Origin: Halichondria panicea | Taxonomy: Eukaryota; Porifera; Demospongiae; Suberitida; Halichondriidae | NCBI RefSeq assembly: GCF_963675165.1 | Contig: NC_087391.1 | Span: 887,001-951,000 of the forward strand | DNA: 64,000 nucleotides | Direction: 5' to 3' | Shown here: piece by piece, positions 1-12,142 of the stretch | How positions within the stretch are numbered: position 1 is the stretch's first letter | How the letters are laid out: each line of letters starts with the position of its first letter | The notes under the pieces: generated by a model | What the model saw: only the letters and a program-made list of their open reading frames with translations | What the model was told of the DNA's origin: nothing | Databases searched by the model: none | Program-made: the position numbers and the translations under genes

Positions 1-42
1 TGGAAACTAAGGTACTAATCGGACTACCAGCAACAAACATAC

Positions 43-2652
43 TTGAGAGGCCTCCTTCTCAAAAATCCTTTGTTGCAGACTGGCCTGCAGTTTTTCATTT
101 TTGGTCGACCACAGAGAGACCATTCTGCCCTTGACCAGCTCAATCTGTGAGAGCATCTTCTGTATCGTCTCCACTGTGTGCTGTATGTCCGGGTTGACGC
201 TCATTTTGCGTGCTAAACCCTCCACCATTTGGTTGTTGATACGAGAGCCCTCGCTCGTTAGCTCATCAATATGTAATTCATCCAGGGTCTTCCTCCTCAC
301 CATCTTGTGCTTATGGATGCTTTGTTTCACGTCTTCAATGGTTTCTGGGACTTCACTGTCTGTGAATGGCTCGATAGCACGAGCGAGGTGCTTGGAGATA
401 CTGATACAGTCACAGAGAAATGGCTCCACTTGCTGCAAGGGGTTAGAACACACTCAAAAAACAGTCGCCACGACATCTCTACAGTGAGGACGAGGCTAGG
501 GGCTCAATATAGTCAATAAAAGCTGTACCAATGGTATATATCAAAACACTACATGTAGCAACTGAATTATGCGAAACCAAAAACCACTGCAGCAGCTGCA
601 TGTATGCTTGCATGTGCATAGACAAACATTCACATATTCTAAGTACACACTTAGCTACGGCATATAGCGACGCTCACCATTCTAAACCGCACCCACTCCT
701 GATGGTTGTACGCAAAGTCACCGTCAAACTCTGAGGTCAGTTGGTCTTTGTCGATGAATTCCAGGAGCTCCAACCGATTGGAAATTTGCCGAAACTATAT
801 ACATAGATGTACGTGCATGAGGTGAGTCATGTGATAGTCATGTGACTCACTGGTAAGTTGATCTTCTCCTCACACTCCATGGTCCAGTCGATGGTGGTCA
901 CGTCGCGAGTTGAGGACACAAAGAAGACCTCAGTGAAAGGTTCGTCTTCATCCTAATAATATTTTAAATATCAGTGACAATTAACACAATTTCGGAGAAT
1001 TAATATGATAGCAGGAATTAAGCTAGACTGCTTCCTATATCAATCACACAGTTCGTACTGTGACAGCTCAATTACAGCCCCAACTATAATTATATGTCAC
1101 TTGGAGTAACTAAATAGTATCCGCCCACCTGTATAATGTTGAGAGCTTTGACAAGAGTCTTCATGAAGAAGTCATGGATGATCTCTGCATCCAACATCAC
1201 CACAAAGCCCAGGGCTCGACTCTCCTCACTACACAGGGGGAGAGGGGAGGGATTGTGAAACGCACCGTATCGCTAACTATGCTAGCACACAAACGGAAAC
1301 TTTCAGGATGGTCCATAACATTAACTCTCTATGGGTTGCAACAACAAGGAGGATTTGTTACTTCCCTTTTAAGGTAGTTCCTAGACTATATACAGAGTCA
1401 CTATTAGAGTACAAACTAAAGATAGCATTGTACAGTCAATATAAGACCTAGTATGGGTGCTTTAAATAAATAAATAAATGCCCCAGGCAGCCCCTCATCT
1501 GTAACAGTAGCAGTGTGCATTAGTACACACCTTTCTTCCCTCCTTTCTTCCCTGTGTTAATTTGAGACTCACTTTGGTACTGAGGTGAAGTAGGCCAGCA
1601 TGTCAATGATCTCACTCACTCCAATCTCTATCAGCCAGTCCACTTGGAGGTTCTTGGGCTGTGTCAGCGTGACCAATGGGCACCCACGCTTGTCTCGACC
1701 ACCTGAGCAGAATAGGTATGGGATACAAGAGGAGAGAGCTATAGTCTCGGCATGAGGGTTTTTGCCCATTATTAGTTTAGCATTAAAAGGTGTTAATAAG
1801 TAAAGCATGGAGTGGTGCATCACTCATACACGGGGGGGGGGGGGGGGGGTGAATCAGCTAGAAAGTGCTGGTATCTCTCAACTACTGTAGAGTACATAGT
1901 TGAAATTGCTTTGATGTTGTTAGTTCTAAGCTTTGCAAAACAGTGTGTCAACTAGGAAGAGGAGTGTGTTGAACATGACCACACATGTTCTTATTTACCT
2001 GAGGCAGTTTATTTAGTGCTAACGAGTGTGTGACTAGTGATAATAGGGGACTGTACACACACACACCTGACAGGAAGATGAGTCCACTCAATAGATTGTC
2101 CAGAGGGATTTCCAAAGATTTGAGAGACTTCTTTCGACCTGTATGTAACCAAAACATGACATAACATGGCAAAACATGATGAAATTAACGAGTTAGGCTC
2201 AGTGTTGCAAATACAAGGTAGTGATTAAAAACAAACAGACAGTGAATACTAGATACAAGTGGAAACCATACTGTCATACAAACCTGGGTCGGAAAATGTC
2301 CGGAATATTCTGTGCTCTTCATCATCATCCATAATGTCATCGATAATGTTTAAGTTGAGTTTGTCACACACGCTCAGTTGGGTCGCGTCCTTTGGCCCAG
2401 TGTCCAAAGCAGGAGTGGGAGTAGTCTGGTCAACCCTGGCCTGTGCATGCAACAAGGGGTTCAACATCATTGCACAGCTACAGCTAGCTAGCTACTATAA
2501 AATTGTAAACTGCAAACTGCGAATGTACAGGTACGTAGCTAGCTAGCTAGCACATGGTAATTGAGCTGTGTCATGCATGATGTGTGTGCATGTGTACGTG
2601 TGTGTGATGTCTTCATACGTACCTCAGGGTCTATCTCTTGATCTTGACTCAT
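43..2652 (-). CDS. SEC14/CRAL-TRIO plus spectrin-repeat protein (SESTD1/Trio/MCF2-like), 3' part missing
   Basis: Probable lipid-binding SEC14 domain followed by a spectrin-like helical repeat, the N-terminal architecture of SESTD1 and of the Trio/Kalirin/MCF2 Rho-GEFs. Exons, all on the minus strand and phase-compatible: 2623-2652 (starts MSQDQEIDPE), 2284-2440, 2067-2138, 1573-1702, 1129-1228, 851-952, 678-794 and 43-432. The SEC14 part includes FLSGGRDKRGCPLVTL and ends QLTSEFDGDFAYNHQEW, matching the family signatures SGGRDKRGGP and LTPEFDG..YNHEEW. The 130-codon exon 43-432 is strongly helical and charged, as in a spectrin repeat. A donor at about 42 shows that the gene continues past the window edge, so I cannot say whether a DH-PH GEF module follows. 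The acidic stretch DDIMDDDEEH in exon 2 is not a domain I recognise. Confidence 0.8.
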
Positions 2653-3092
2653 TGCAACGTATTTATTAGCACTGTTAAACTACCTATGCCGAATAAAACT
2701 GATAATCTGTTAGCTTCTTTATGGGTACGGGTACGTACGTGTACGTGTATGGTACACTCAACACTAATATCAAGCTACAGATGACACTGATGGAAGTTAC
2801 TGATTACATTTAATTAACCTAAACTTCCGCTCATAGCTAAACCATTACAGGAAGTCATCTATCACGTGAGAAAAGCAAAAAACTGACATCATTATATCAA
2901 TTTTAACATTATTGCATTAGAAAAACACTACACAAACACATACACATACTAACCAGCTAGTAATTGTACACTAAAATCAAACGGCTAAAGCTATAGCCTT
3001 GAAATAACAAAGAATTGATCGTATAATTATAATTTGCTAAAACTATATAAAGTTCTGTTTTAAAACAATAATTTAAGTCCTGCAACCAACTC
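2653..3092. other. intergenic: promoter side of SEC14 gene and 3' flank of ARP2
   Basis: This 440-bp stretch holds no open frame with family similarity. It is AT-rich near 2870-3080 and has short GTAC-rich runs near 2725-2750. It should contain the start of the SEC14/spectrin transcript and the ARP2 3' UTR, but no distinct signal could be assigned. Confidence 0.4.
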
Positions 3093-6000
3093 TCATTTTA
3101 CAGCCACGCCCAGTTTCTCGAGGACCTTGACCCCTTTCTCTAGGTACTCTTCTCGGGACATCCAGAAAGAGTCACGATCCTTCATGATATCAGCCAGCAC
3201 TGCTCCCCCCAAAAACACCATGTGCTTACGTCGGGGGGGATCTTCAATACGGATCTTGAATTTCTGTCAGGGAGAGAAAAACAACAAGGAATTATCGAGG
3301 GATCAAAATTTGTATACAACAAAAGCACACGTGTCATGCACAAGTACATTACTCCAATATCAACACAAAGCTGTAAAGATATCTATTTTTGCCTGATTTC
3401 AAATAATAATCGATCCACAGCAAAAACTTTTTCACCCACCGATAGTTTAGCAGTGTTTCCCTTGAGGACCCTCTCCAAGTAGAGCTGCTTGATCTCCCTC
3501 TCCAGTCTAGAGGGCAGTCCAGGGTACATGGTGGTGCCCCCTGATAGTACAATGTGCTTGTAGAACTCCGCCCTTGTGTCAATATCTGCTGCTTGTATTG
3601 TGTTGAAGAGAAGCTCCGCCATTCCTGCACCCTCAATGTTGATCAGGTGAGGTTGGAACAGTATTTCTGGAGCCTCAAACCTCTCTCCTCCAACCTTGAC
3701 CACTCGACCGTCGGGAAGCTGTTGCACGGGAGAAGAGAAACAGTGTAGCAGACAGACAACAAGACAATATACATGCATTTCTGAACTTCTGATGTAGTAT
3801 ATAAACCTACAAGAGCACACGAACAGCCATGGCTACAGATATACAGATTCACAATGCTATGAGTAAACTGTGCTATTGTTTACAAGGGAACGCTGCTATT
3901 AATCTACAAAACCATAGGCTGTGATTTAGTTGAGAGGGTGACTTACGGTGTAGCTTTCTACCAGAATAGTTGTTTCCAGAGCCAGTTTCTGTTCTTGCCC
4001 AATGTTGTACCTGTACACACGCACACAACCCCCGTGAGTGAATGTCCTAAGATAACATTCTGTACACACAATAACAGTTCAGATACAAACAGTAACATAA
4101 ATAGATTCTGAGTACTCCTAAACTGAAAACTATAATAGACAAAGCCCACCACACACACACATCCACTATTGTATGCAAAACGTAACTCAAACCCAAACTT
4201 AACTAAAGCTGCAAAGCGGTTGCAATGTACTCACCCTACATAACAGAGCCTTTCCTTCATCATTCGTATGGTCTCAAAGTCTGCTGAGTGGTTGAAGGCA
4301 TAGCCACGCAGTAGGAGGAGCTTGATGAGGTAGCGAGTGATTTCACGCCCGGCCACGTCCAGACGACGGGTCAAGTGGGGGAGGGCGAATCCCTCGTACA
4401 CGGGGCAAATATGAGTCACCCCATCTCCACAGTCGATTACAATACCTGTTAGTAGACCTACAAGGGACAGTCAACAACAACACAGTCATGCAATGTACGT
4501 AGTCATTGATCCATGGTAATTGCATTAATTAAGCAATTAGTTACATAACCAAATAAGGGCAATATGTATCAAAAGGTTTCAAGCTGCTCTTCTTCGTCAG
4601 TCCTGCTGCTAACAGCCTATTAGCTGTACTCAGTATGACCAAATAAGGGCAATGTGTATCAAAAGTAACACAAACACACAAATTCTCCCTAAATGTACTG
4701 ACATCATCAACCATCACAGATGTTTGGTCATGTGAGCCAGCCAACCTCACTAAAAACAGAGGCAACTGATTTTCACAAAACAACCACTTTCTCTCCTCCC
4801 CATATGGCTGTACTCCATATAAAAACAGCTATGGAGTACTGTAAACTGAGGAGTGTGTGTTGCTATCACATGACAGTCATGTGACCCACCTTGTGCATAC
4901 AGTGTCAGTACGGCCTGTATGGCAATATACACTCCAGCACATTGGTACTCTTCAAACATCACCTGGGAGGGATAAAAAACTTTGTAAAACGATGCACCAG
5001 TAACGAGAGCTACGGAAACTAGACTGTCTTGTGAGGAAGAACTTACTTCAATCATCTTTTGTCTGTTCTTGGTTGGATTCATAGGTGGCTCTGTGAGAAG
5101 TACCTGAATGGAATGGAGACAGTAACCATGGTAATAGCTGATGTACAGGTTCCAATACAGCATGTACGATAACAATGTTAGGTCGAGCAAATGAGCTGAA
5201 CACACGAGTGCACAATGTCCAGCATCTGCCTCCCAACCTCTCTCTCTACTCCACCATGGTTACACCCCACGCTACAGAGCACAGCTAGGGGTGCCGTATA
5301 TAGAGGAGAACAAATCAACCACTCATAATCATATCAGGCTTAAATCATACAAAAAAGGAACACTTATCTAACACGCAGCGTATCGCTACACGTATGTATG
5401 TATATAGCCTGCTTACACAGCTATGATTAAAAGATGTACACATTGTACAAAGCCATTATTACCACTTTCTGTTTTTATTAAGTCACCATAACTTTGTATA
5501 GGCTTTTAGTTTAGTTTAGTTTTACCACCACAAAGACAAGAGGTAATCTATCTATTAAACCACGAAACAGATAGTCCAAGATGTTCTCACTTTAGTTTTC
5601 TTTGTGTCGATCTTGAGCTTCTCGTGGAAGGTGTAGTCCCAGACATGCTTCATGTCGTCCCAGTTCCTTACAATGCCATTCTCCATCGGGTAGTTGACCT
5701 CCAACATGGACCGCAGCTTGCTGGCCTCGTCTCCAACCATCAGGTCCTGGGGGCAAGTACAACACACACTCTAAAACCAACAATACATACGTAATGTACG
5801 CCTAATTTAAGTAAGGAAATGTGTATCAAAAACAACACACTGATTATCACTAAATGTACTGACATCATCAATGTTTGGTCATGTGAGCCAGCCAACCTCA
5901 CTAAAACAGAGGCGATTGATTTTCACAAAACAACCACTTTCTCTCCTCCCCATATGGCTGTACTCCATGTAATAACAGCTATGGAGTACTGTAAACTGAG

Positions 6001-6492
6001 GAGTATGTGCTAGCAGGACTTCCATTAGCAAAGACGGTACCTCTCGATCTCAAACAAACAAGATACTTTACAACACACAATTGGACAAAAAGTGTTTTTG
6101 TATGCTGTGTCCCTCACCTTGACCTCTATACCCTCGACCTTTGCGGAGGAACGAATGATGGGTCGTCCAACCAGAGAGGGGAAGATGTGGGAGGGGAAGT
6201 TGGATCCAGCATAGCCACACTTGACAAACTGACAACCAAAAAACATTCACATTAGCTCATAGTGTTTATATATGGGTCAGGGTAGTACATAGGCTAATCT
6301 GTACCACTTTACTGTAATAAAGAAAAGCTATTTCTCTGGCTAAGACTTTGAACACATGACTATGTTGATCACAAGTGTGTCACTGTGTGTGTGTGTGTGT
6401 GTGTCTCATAGACAGCTTTGTAATGTAGCTCTGACACTCACCCCTGTCCCGTTGTCACACACAACTACTTTATTCCCCTTTGCGTCCGTCAT
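3093..6492 (-). CDS. ACTR2: actin-related protein 2 (Arp2/3 complex subunit)
   Basis: ARP2 is one of two actin-like subunits of the Arp2/3 complex that nucleates branched actin filaments in the cytoplasm. Nine exons join without a frame break: 6442-6492, 6118-6228, 5591-5746, 5047-5103, 4890-4962, 4235-4457, 3947-4010, 3440-3718 and 3093-3263. The sum is 1185 nt, 394 residues plus stop, the length usual for ARP2. Diagnostic stretches are the N-terminus [20 protein letters not shown] (phosphate-1 loop), [37 protein letters not shown] (phosphate-2) and [19 protein letters not shown] (adenosine loop). The start is the only ATG in frame ahead of the conserved DNGTG. The gene looks intact. Two copies of a dispersed repeat lie in its introns. 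It shares a short divergent promoter with EXOSC5. Confidence 0.97.
4630..4862 (+). repeat. dispersed repeat family A, copy 1 (ARP2 intron)
   Basis: About 165 bp from 4696 onward match copies at 5808-6017 (same strand) and 7523-7667 (inverted). The inner part has a short hairpin, TACTCCATA ... TATGGAGTA, near 4810-4840. The 5' part (ACCAAATAAGGGCAAT) is itself duplicated at about 4548-4580. No coding capacity, so it is a non-autonomous element of unknown class. Confidence 0.7.
5808..6017 (+). repeat. dispersed repeat family A, copy 2 (ARP2 intron)
   Basis: Nearly identical to copy 1 over GTACTGACATCATCAA through CTGAGGAGTATGTGCTAGCA, with small indels. It lies in the ARP2 intron between the 6118-6228 and 5591-5746 exons, in the same orientation as copy 1. 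Confidence 0.7.
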
Positions 6493-6634
6493 TTTCTTGC
6501 TTTAGGGTTCTCTAAGACGACTAACTCGCCACTACCACATAAGGTAAAAATGGCCGTCTCTCTTCTTGCAAGTTACTGCGCATGTGCAATAAGCTTATGA
6601 ATATTCATGAGCCACGTGGTCCTGAAATAAATAA
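6493..6634. promoter_or_regulatory. divergent promoter between ARP2 and EXOSC5
   Basis: The two start codons are 142 bp apart on opposite strands, so one short segment must hold both promoters. It contains GCGCATGTGCAA near 6570-6590 and is richer in CpG than its surroundings. No TATA box is evident at a suitable distance from either start. The shared-promoter reading is inferred from geometry. Confidence 0.6.
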
Positions 6635-8046
6635 ATGGAAGATTCTGCAGGCAAGTTGAGGAGCTTGGAGTGTGAATTAGGACTGCTAAAGAGAGCCGAT
6701 GGCTCTGCCAGACTGTCTCAAGGCAATACAAGAGTCCTGTGTGCAGTGTATGGCCCAGCAGAAGTTAAAATCAACAAGGAGCAGTGTGATCAGTAAGCCA
6801 TGTCAATAAACTATAGCCAGTTTTATTCTTCAAACTTTTTTCTTGCAGAGCTACACTAGAGGTGACTGTCAAGCCAGAGAGTGGTATGTCCTCTCCAAAA
6901 GAGCGGTTGCTAGAAGAGCTGGTGACCAGTTGCTGTAAGAGCACGGCCCTGTCTCAGCTCCACCCACACACAGCACTCTCAATCACACTACAAGTTGAAA
7001 ACAATGATGGAATGGTTTGTGAAAACAAATTATGCGTTATGATTCATTATGAAACTTTCACACTTTCAGTTACTCTCCACATTGGTCAATTGTTGCTGTC
7101 TTGCTCTACTAGATGCATGCGTTCCCCTCTCCACTGTATTCTCAGCTATTACGTGTGGATACACTGAAAATGGCCAACTTGTAACTGATCTTAGTGCACA
7201 GCAAGAGGAGGTAAACATTGATCATTATTCTGCATTGTTTGTGAGCTCATTTCTTCTTCCTTTGCCATTTCTTGTATATCTTAATTTTTTATATTTCTGT
7301 GTAGGTTTGTGAGTCGGTCCTAACCTTTGTGTTGGAAGACGCTACAAGTAACATACTCACCACCTATGCTAAAGGAGCATTCTCAATTGACCAGGTAATC
7401 ACCAAGCTTTAGGTTTGGGTGCCCCCATAATGTTTTTTGATGGGGAAAGGTTTATTCTGTAACATTTTTTCATTCGTCTTTTCTGTTATTCTTGCCTATC
7501 TGTATTTGAGATGTACCCGTCTCTGCTAGCACATACTCCTCAGTTTACAGTACTCCATAGCTGTTATTATATGGAGTACAGCCATATGGGGAGGAGAGAA
7601 AGTGGTTGTTGTGAAAATCAATCACCTCTGTTTTAGTGAGGTTGGCTGGCTCACATGACCAAACATTCATATCTATCAACCTTCGAGCTGTTATGTTTCA
7701 AATCTAATTTCTGCTTGCAATTTGATAATCTTTCTGAAAGCTGGTTCCTGCAAAATGTTCTTATTGCATGTGGCCTATTTTGTAACATGTATGCTAAGAG
7801 TTAATTTAAGTTTCTTTTTGTGGTGTGTGTAATTAAATTTACTTCATTGTGCACGCAGCTCCAGCAGTCTCTGGCTGTAGCTGAAGAAGCCAGTAAAAAG
7901 GTTACAGCTTTTTATAGAGAGTCAGTTGAACGAAAGCTTTCTAAGGTACGAGGAGTTGTATGTGTGATGATCATTTCCTAATCACTGTATGTGTGATGAT
8001 CATTTCCTAATCACTACTTTCCCTCTATTAGGATGCTGAACATTGA
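6635..8046 (+). CDS. EXOSC5: exosome component RRP46/EXOSC5 (RNase PH-like)
   Basis: Subunit of the hexameric RNase PH-like ring of the RNA exosome, which processes and degrades RNA in nucleus and cytoplasm. Exons 6635-6792, 6849-7014, 7070-7210, 7305-7394, 7859-7945 and 8032-8046 give 657 nt, 218 residues. The N-terminus ([20 protein letters not shown], then [16 protein letters not shown]) is the typical RRP46 opening. The middle, [20 protein letters not shown], is the conserved RNase PH core. The short last exon encodes only DAEH and the stop. The length is slightly below the vertebrate protein. The eukaryotic ring is generally catalytically inert, so the role is structural. A family A repeat copy lies in the 7395-7858 intron. 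Confidence 0.93.
7523..7667 (-). repeat. dispersed repeat family A, copy 3 (EXOSC5 intron)
   Basis: Reverse complement of the copies in the ARP2 introns, beginning TGCTAGCACATACTCCTCAG and ending near GGTCATGTGAGCC read on the minus strand. It interrupts the long intron of EXOSC5 and is non-coding. Confidence 0.7.
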
Positions 8047-8282
8047 AAATATTGCTGTTCACACCACCCAAAGAGCCATAAACATTGCTAAACATTGTCC
8101 AATTTCTTTTTAATTTTATGTGCAAATCACAATAATTAATGTTCATGCATAAATATTTATTATACTCTTTAGCGATAATTTGCCAATATGCAAACAAACA
8201 CACGTACGTACATTGCACCCACTCCATTAGATTGCTGGGGAGGTATTATTAATTTTTATTACACTGTACATATATACATGTA

Positions 8283-8484
8283 CAGGGTGTCATACAGGGG
8301 GAAAGGGGGGATATCCCTCCCCTATCTCCAATTTCCCCCCCCTTTTTTGCTGACTGAGGGTCCATAGCTGGCAATTTTACATACTATAAGGGTATTGAAA
8401 TAACAGTTGACCTTTTTTTAGCAACATTTTCTGGTTACTTTTCTTATTTCCCCCCTCTACTTCAAAATCCTGTATGACACCCTG
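8283..8484. mobile_element. MITE with 16-bp perfect terminal inverted repeats
   Basis: The left end CAGGGTGTCATACAGG (8283-8298) is the exact reverse complement of the right end (8469-8484). The pentamer ATGTA flanks both sides (8278-8282 and 8485-8489), a likely target-site duplication. The 202-bp body has poly-G and poly-C tracts and no reading frame. It sits in the convergent 3' flank between EXOSC5 and GTPBP2. Confidence 0.75.
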
Positions 8485-8624
8485 ATGTAGTGTGTTTCAG
8501 ATCAGAGTTACCATATAGATAAATATAATTATGGAGGTGGCTGGCACCTTTTCCTAAAATAATATAATTATAGGTATAAATTATATTAGTGGGACCAACT
8601 AGGCTTGAGTCCACACACACGTTA

Positions 8625-11610
8625 CTATCTAGAAGGTTTTCTTTGTTTAGTTCGTTCCTCTTCACCCACTATCAGCTGGATAATCTCTCCAATGCCTCGG
8701 GTCATCCCCTCTTGTAGCAGTACTCTTGTTCCCACCCGTAGGAACTCAGGATGCTTCAGGAAGTTGAAGCGGACAAACCCACTCTCACCAGCAGAGAGAC
8801 TCTCCTATAGTATACAAACACAAAATATGTCAACAAGAGTCACAGATCTTGTATCCTAAGCACACTAACACAACACAAGAAAAATGCTTAAGTTATGGAC
8901 ACAATAGCTACTGAAATGCCTGATGAATTTTATACAACAGCAAGGGGGTGACTAAGGCCTCTCCACTTGAGTAATGAATTACCTTGCCTACGATCTCCAC
9001 CACGTCTGCATTCTGCTTGCAGCTGGCCACAAAGACAGTGCCCTGGAAGCCTCTTTTAATGCCAGAGCCAGAGCTCGTGAGAATGTGGAGCTTGACTATA
9101 AACTCAAAACAACTGTTGCAAGTTTCGTTGAGTGTCAGTCGAGGGGAGAAGATGACAGTGCCCTGTATAAATGAGGATACGGTACCTAAGCATACGCAAC
9201 AGCACTTTTTCATACATGCAGCCAAGAATTAGCAATTGTTATGAGTTAAAATATCAGCAGAGCATATTCAATGCATAGCTACAGCTACATGCACATACCT
9301 TTCTGAAGTCGGCATGCTTGGTGTGGTCCAGAGTCACAGTGGCCGTTTGTCCAGCCCTTACTAGAGTACAGGGGGTCCTATTTCGTCGTATTGTAGCAAC
9401 CTTGGTCTCACAAAACTCCCCAGTTTCCGATGGTCCAACAAGCACTCGATCCCCCACTTGTGCCACGCCCCTTGTCAAGATCCCACCGACGACGGTGCCA
9501 ACCTCGGGTACGTTGAAGAGTTCGTCGACGTGGAACTCAGCCAGCTGCTGTTCGAGGCTCTCTTGAGAATGGCTTGAGTGGAGAGGGGGAACAGTGTTGA
9601 GGAACTTGTAGAGGAGATCCAGGTTCTCACCAGTCACACATGACACTTGGAAGATCGGGGCTATCCCACACCTAAGGTGTAACAACTATCTCTCATACAG
9701 TTACATTGTTTAACATGCCAGGTGAAATGTACACTCAAAACGGTAGCTATTAAATGACAATAACAACCTAAAATAGAAGTATGTTATGTATTTTGGCACA
9801 CTCACTGTTTTTCTGTGAATCTTTGAGCAGCTGTACAGGCATCAGACTCATTCTTCACTTTAAAGGCCACCTTTCTGCATCCTGCACTGGACAGTATCAG
9901 CTCCAGTTGTTCCACAGTGCGATTCATCTGCTGCCGTGAGCACAGGTCAGCTTTAGTCACCACCACAAAAGTAGGCACTTGAAGAGCAATGCAGAATCCA
10001 AGATGTTCTCTAGTAGTACCAACTGAAAAAAAAATAATTATAATAATTATGCAAAAAAAGTGGAGATGCCGGGGATTGAACCCGGGGCCTCTCACATGCG
10101 AAGCGAGCGCTCTACCACTGAGCTACATCCCCCACATTGCTGATACCAATCAATAATGTTGTAGTGACTGAGGAGGTAAGTTGTAACTATTGCACAACTA
10201 ACAGCAATGTTAGAGGGGTATTCACATATTCATAGTAAACACAACCTAGCTGATGCAACATTGAACAATGATATGGCAATTACCAATTCCTGAGTTAGCT
10301 CCGATCACCAGCATGGCAAAATCAGGCCTGTGGGCAGTCAGCCCAAAAATGGTAGTCTTCATGTACTTCTGATGGCCAGCAAGGTCAATAAATGACACAA
10401 GCTTGGACGACCTCTCACAGATCTCCTCGGCACTCACACACTTCGAATAATTCACCACCTCCCCTTTAGAATCGAACCCCAGAATCTCATGACTGATCGA
10501 GGATGTCCTTCCAGACTGTATCTCGTGAAGATGCCTGAACAAGTTGAGCCTTGCCTTCCCACGTCCGTTATCGAGCTCTCCCTGTGTGAGCACCCCCAGC
10601 AGGGTACTCTTCCCCGCCTCCATTGGACCAAGGACGGCCAGTCGCAGATCAAGAAACTGCTGATTGTCAGGCACCTTCCTAACCAAGACCTCCCTCACGG
10701 ATCGCCTCGCAGTCTCTCCATCCTCTTGAATGACAGTGGTGTCTAGATAAGTGAGGGCGGCTCCGAGTCTGTGTAGGAGGGAATGTTTGGGTTATATGTA
10801 AACTATATCCAATTGTCTGTGTTAGTCATTAGACATATCAATAATTGGGCATAAACACTAAAACAAAGTATAGAGAGATCACATTTCATAGCAAATGACT
10901 ACATTTCTATACATAAACTTCTGATATTACACTTTATATAATTACATCACTACGGACACTGTATCCAAACACGAGATATGATAGTTAGTAGAATACCTTT
11001 CAGCCATTTTCTTGAGTGTTGCTATGGAGTCCTCCATCTCTTGCTCACTGAGTCCCCTGAGGAAGCCACAATCAGTCACCCCAATCTTATAAATAGCCTC
11101 TCCTTGCCCCTCTTGTAGACGCCACTTCATCTGTGTGACCAGATGCTCGAATCTTGATGGATTAGGGTTGAGCAGCTTGAGCTTATACTCTACATTGCCC
11201 TCCTCAACCTGTAGCACAAACACACTCAAACACGTACACCATGTCATCACATTTATCACTAAAATTAATGTGTATACGTTGATCCTCAACCGCGCGCTAC
11301 TATACAACAGACCTAGCATACTTGTCAGATACTAAAAAATCCAATGGCACACCCGTTCATCTTCGTACTGTAAGAGATACTATTATTGCCGTACAATTTA
11401 TACAGTGCAGCAGCTAAGAGATCGAGACCCTCCTCTGCCTCAGTCAGCTTGTACAATAGTATGGTCAACATTAAGCTTACATGCTCAACTAGTTATATAT
11501 ATATACAGCCAACTCACCTCAGGAGGGAGGTTCTTCGGAGTGCTGGTGGTGACAGAGGAGAGTCTCTGACCACTGTCAGCTGGGTCAAACAGTTCCAACA
11601 AAGCTTCCAT
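8625..11610 (-). CDS. GTPBP2: GTP-binding protein 2, translational-GTPase family (ribosome rescue)
   Basis: GTPBP1/GTPBP2 are EF1A-like GTPases that act on stalled ribosomes. Exons 11518-11610, 10997-11208, 10284-10768, 9806-10022, 9299-9671, 8983-9162 and 8625-8804 give 1740 nt, 579 residues. Visible motifs: P-loop GPMEAGKST, DLAGHQKY (G3, DxxG) and VVTKADL (G4 variant of NKxD, TKAD). The N-terminus reads LPPEVEEGNVEYKLKLLNP and RFEHLVTQMKWRLQEG, the block I associate with GTPBP2, as is GVLTQGELDNGRGKARLNLF. EVGTVVGGILTRGVAQVGD marks EF-Tu domain 2. I prefer GTPBP2 over GTPBP1 because of this N-terminal block and a length near 600. The gene appears intact. A tRNA-Ala lies in the intron between 10284 and 10022, on the same strand. 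Confidence 0.93.
10061..10132 (-). tRNA. tRNA-Ala (anticodon CGC)
   Basis: The minus strand begins GGGGATGTAGCTCAGTGG and folds as a 72-nt cloverleaf. The acceptor stem GGGGATG pairs with CATCTCC (one G-T), followed by discriminator A. The anticodon loop TTCGCAT gives CGC, decoding GCG alanine, on the stem CTCGC/GTGAG. A box (TAGCTCAGTGG) and B box (GGTTCAATCCC) are present. CTTTTTTT follows the 3' end, a Pol III terminator. No intron. It lies within a GTPBP2 intron in the same orientation. Confidence 0.96.
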
Positions 11611-12142
11611 TTTCTCTTTTTTCGAATTTTTTTCTGCTTTTTGCTACAAAGCCATTTGTTGGGAGATGAGCCCCTACGAGTCTTGGATAATTGTAGCTAC
11701 TCCATTGCTCCAAATTCACTGCGAATGATGGTTGATTGTGTACTGTACTGTTGCCTAGCTTCCTTGTTTATATGCCCTGTATAGTAGACGTCATGGAAAT
11801 TGCCAAAATGACTCTATTTTTAGCAGGAATGTGTTCTTGACTTATCAAAATTCATGGACATTATAAATTTCACAACCATTAATTTTTTGACACAATAAAT
11901 TATGATAATTATACAGAAGTTTGGATAAATATATATTATTATATTGTTATTATGATACAGAGTGCAATATAGGAGTTGTGGCTAAAAATAAAAGGAATAA
12001 AACATGCAAGCGATTCCATCCTGGCCTGGAAGTGAATAAAAGGAGACAAAAAAGTTTGAGAGAAAAGCACAAAAAAGATTCACATGATTGTAGCAGACTG
12101 ATAAGTGCAATGATAGCTACATGAAATTGAGCAGATAAAAAA
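11611..12142. other. intergenic: GTPBP2 promoter side and 3' flank of SERTA gene
   Basis: About 530 bp. The part next to the GTPBP2 start has T-rich runs (11610-11640). The stretch 11830-11950 is very AT-rich. No conserved frame or RNA gene was recognised. Confidence 0.35.
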
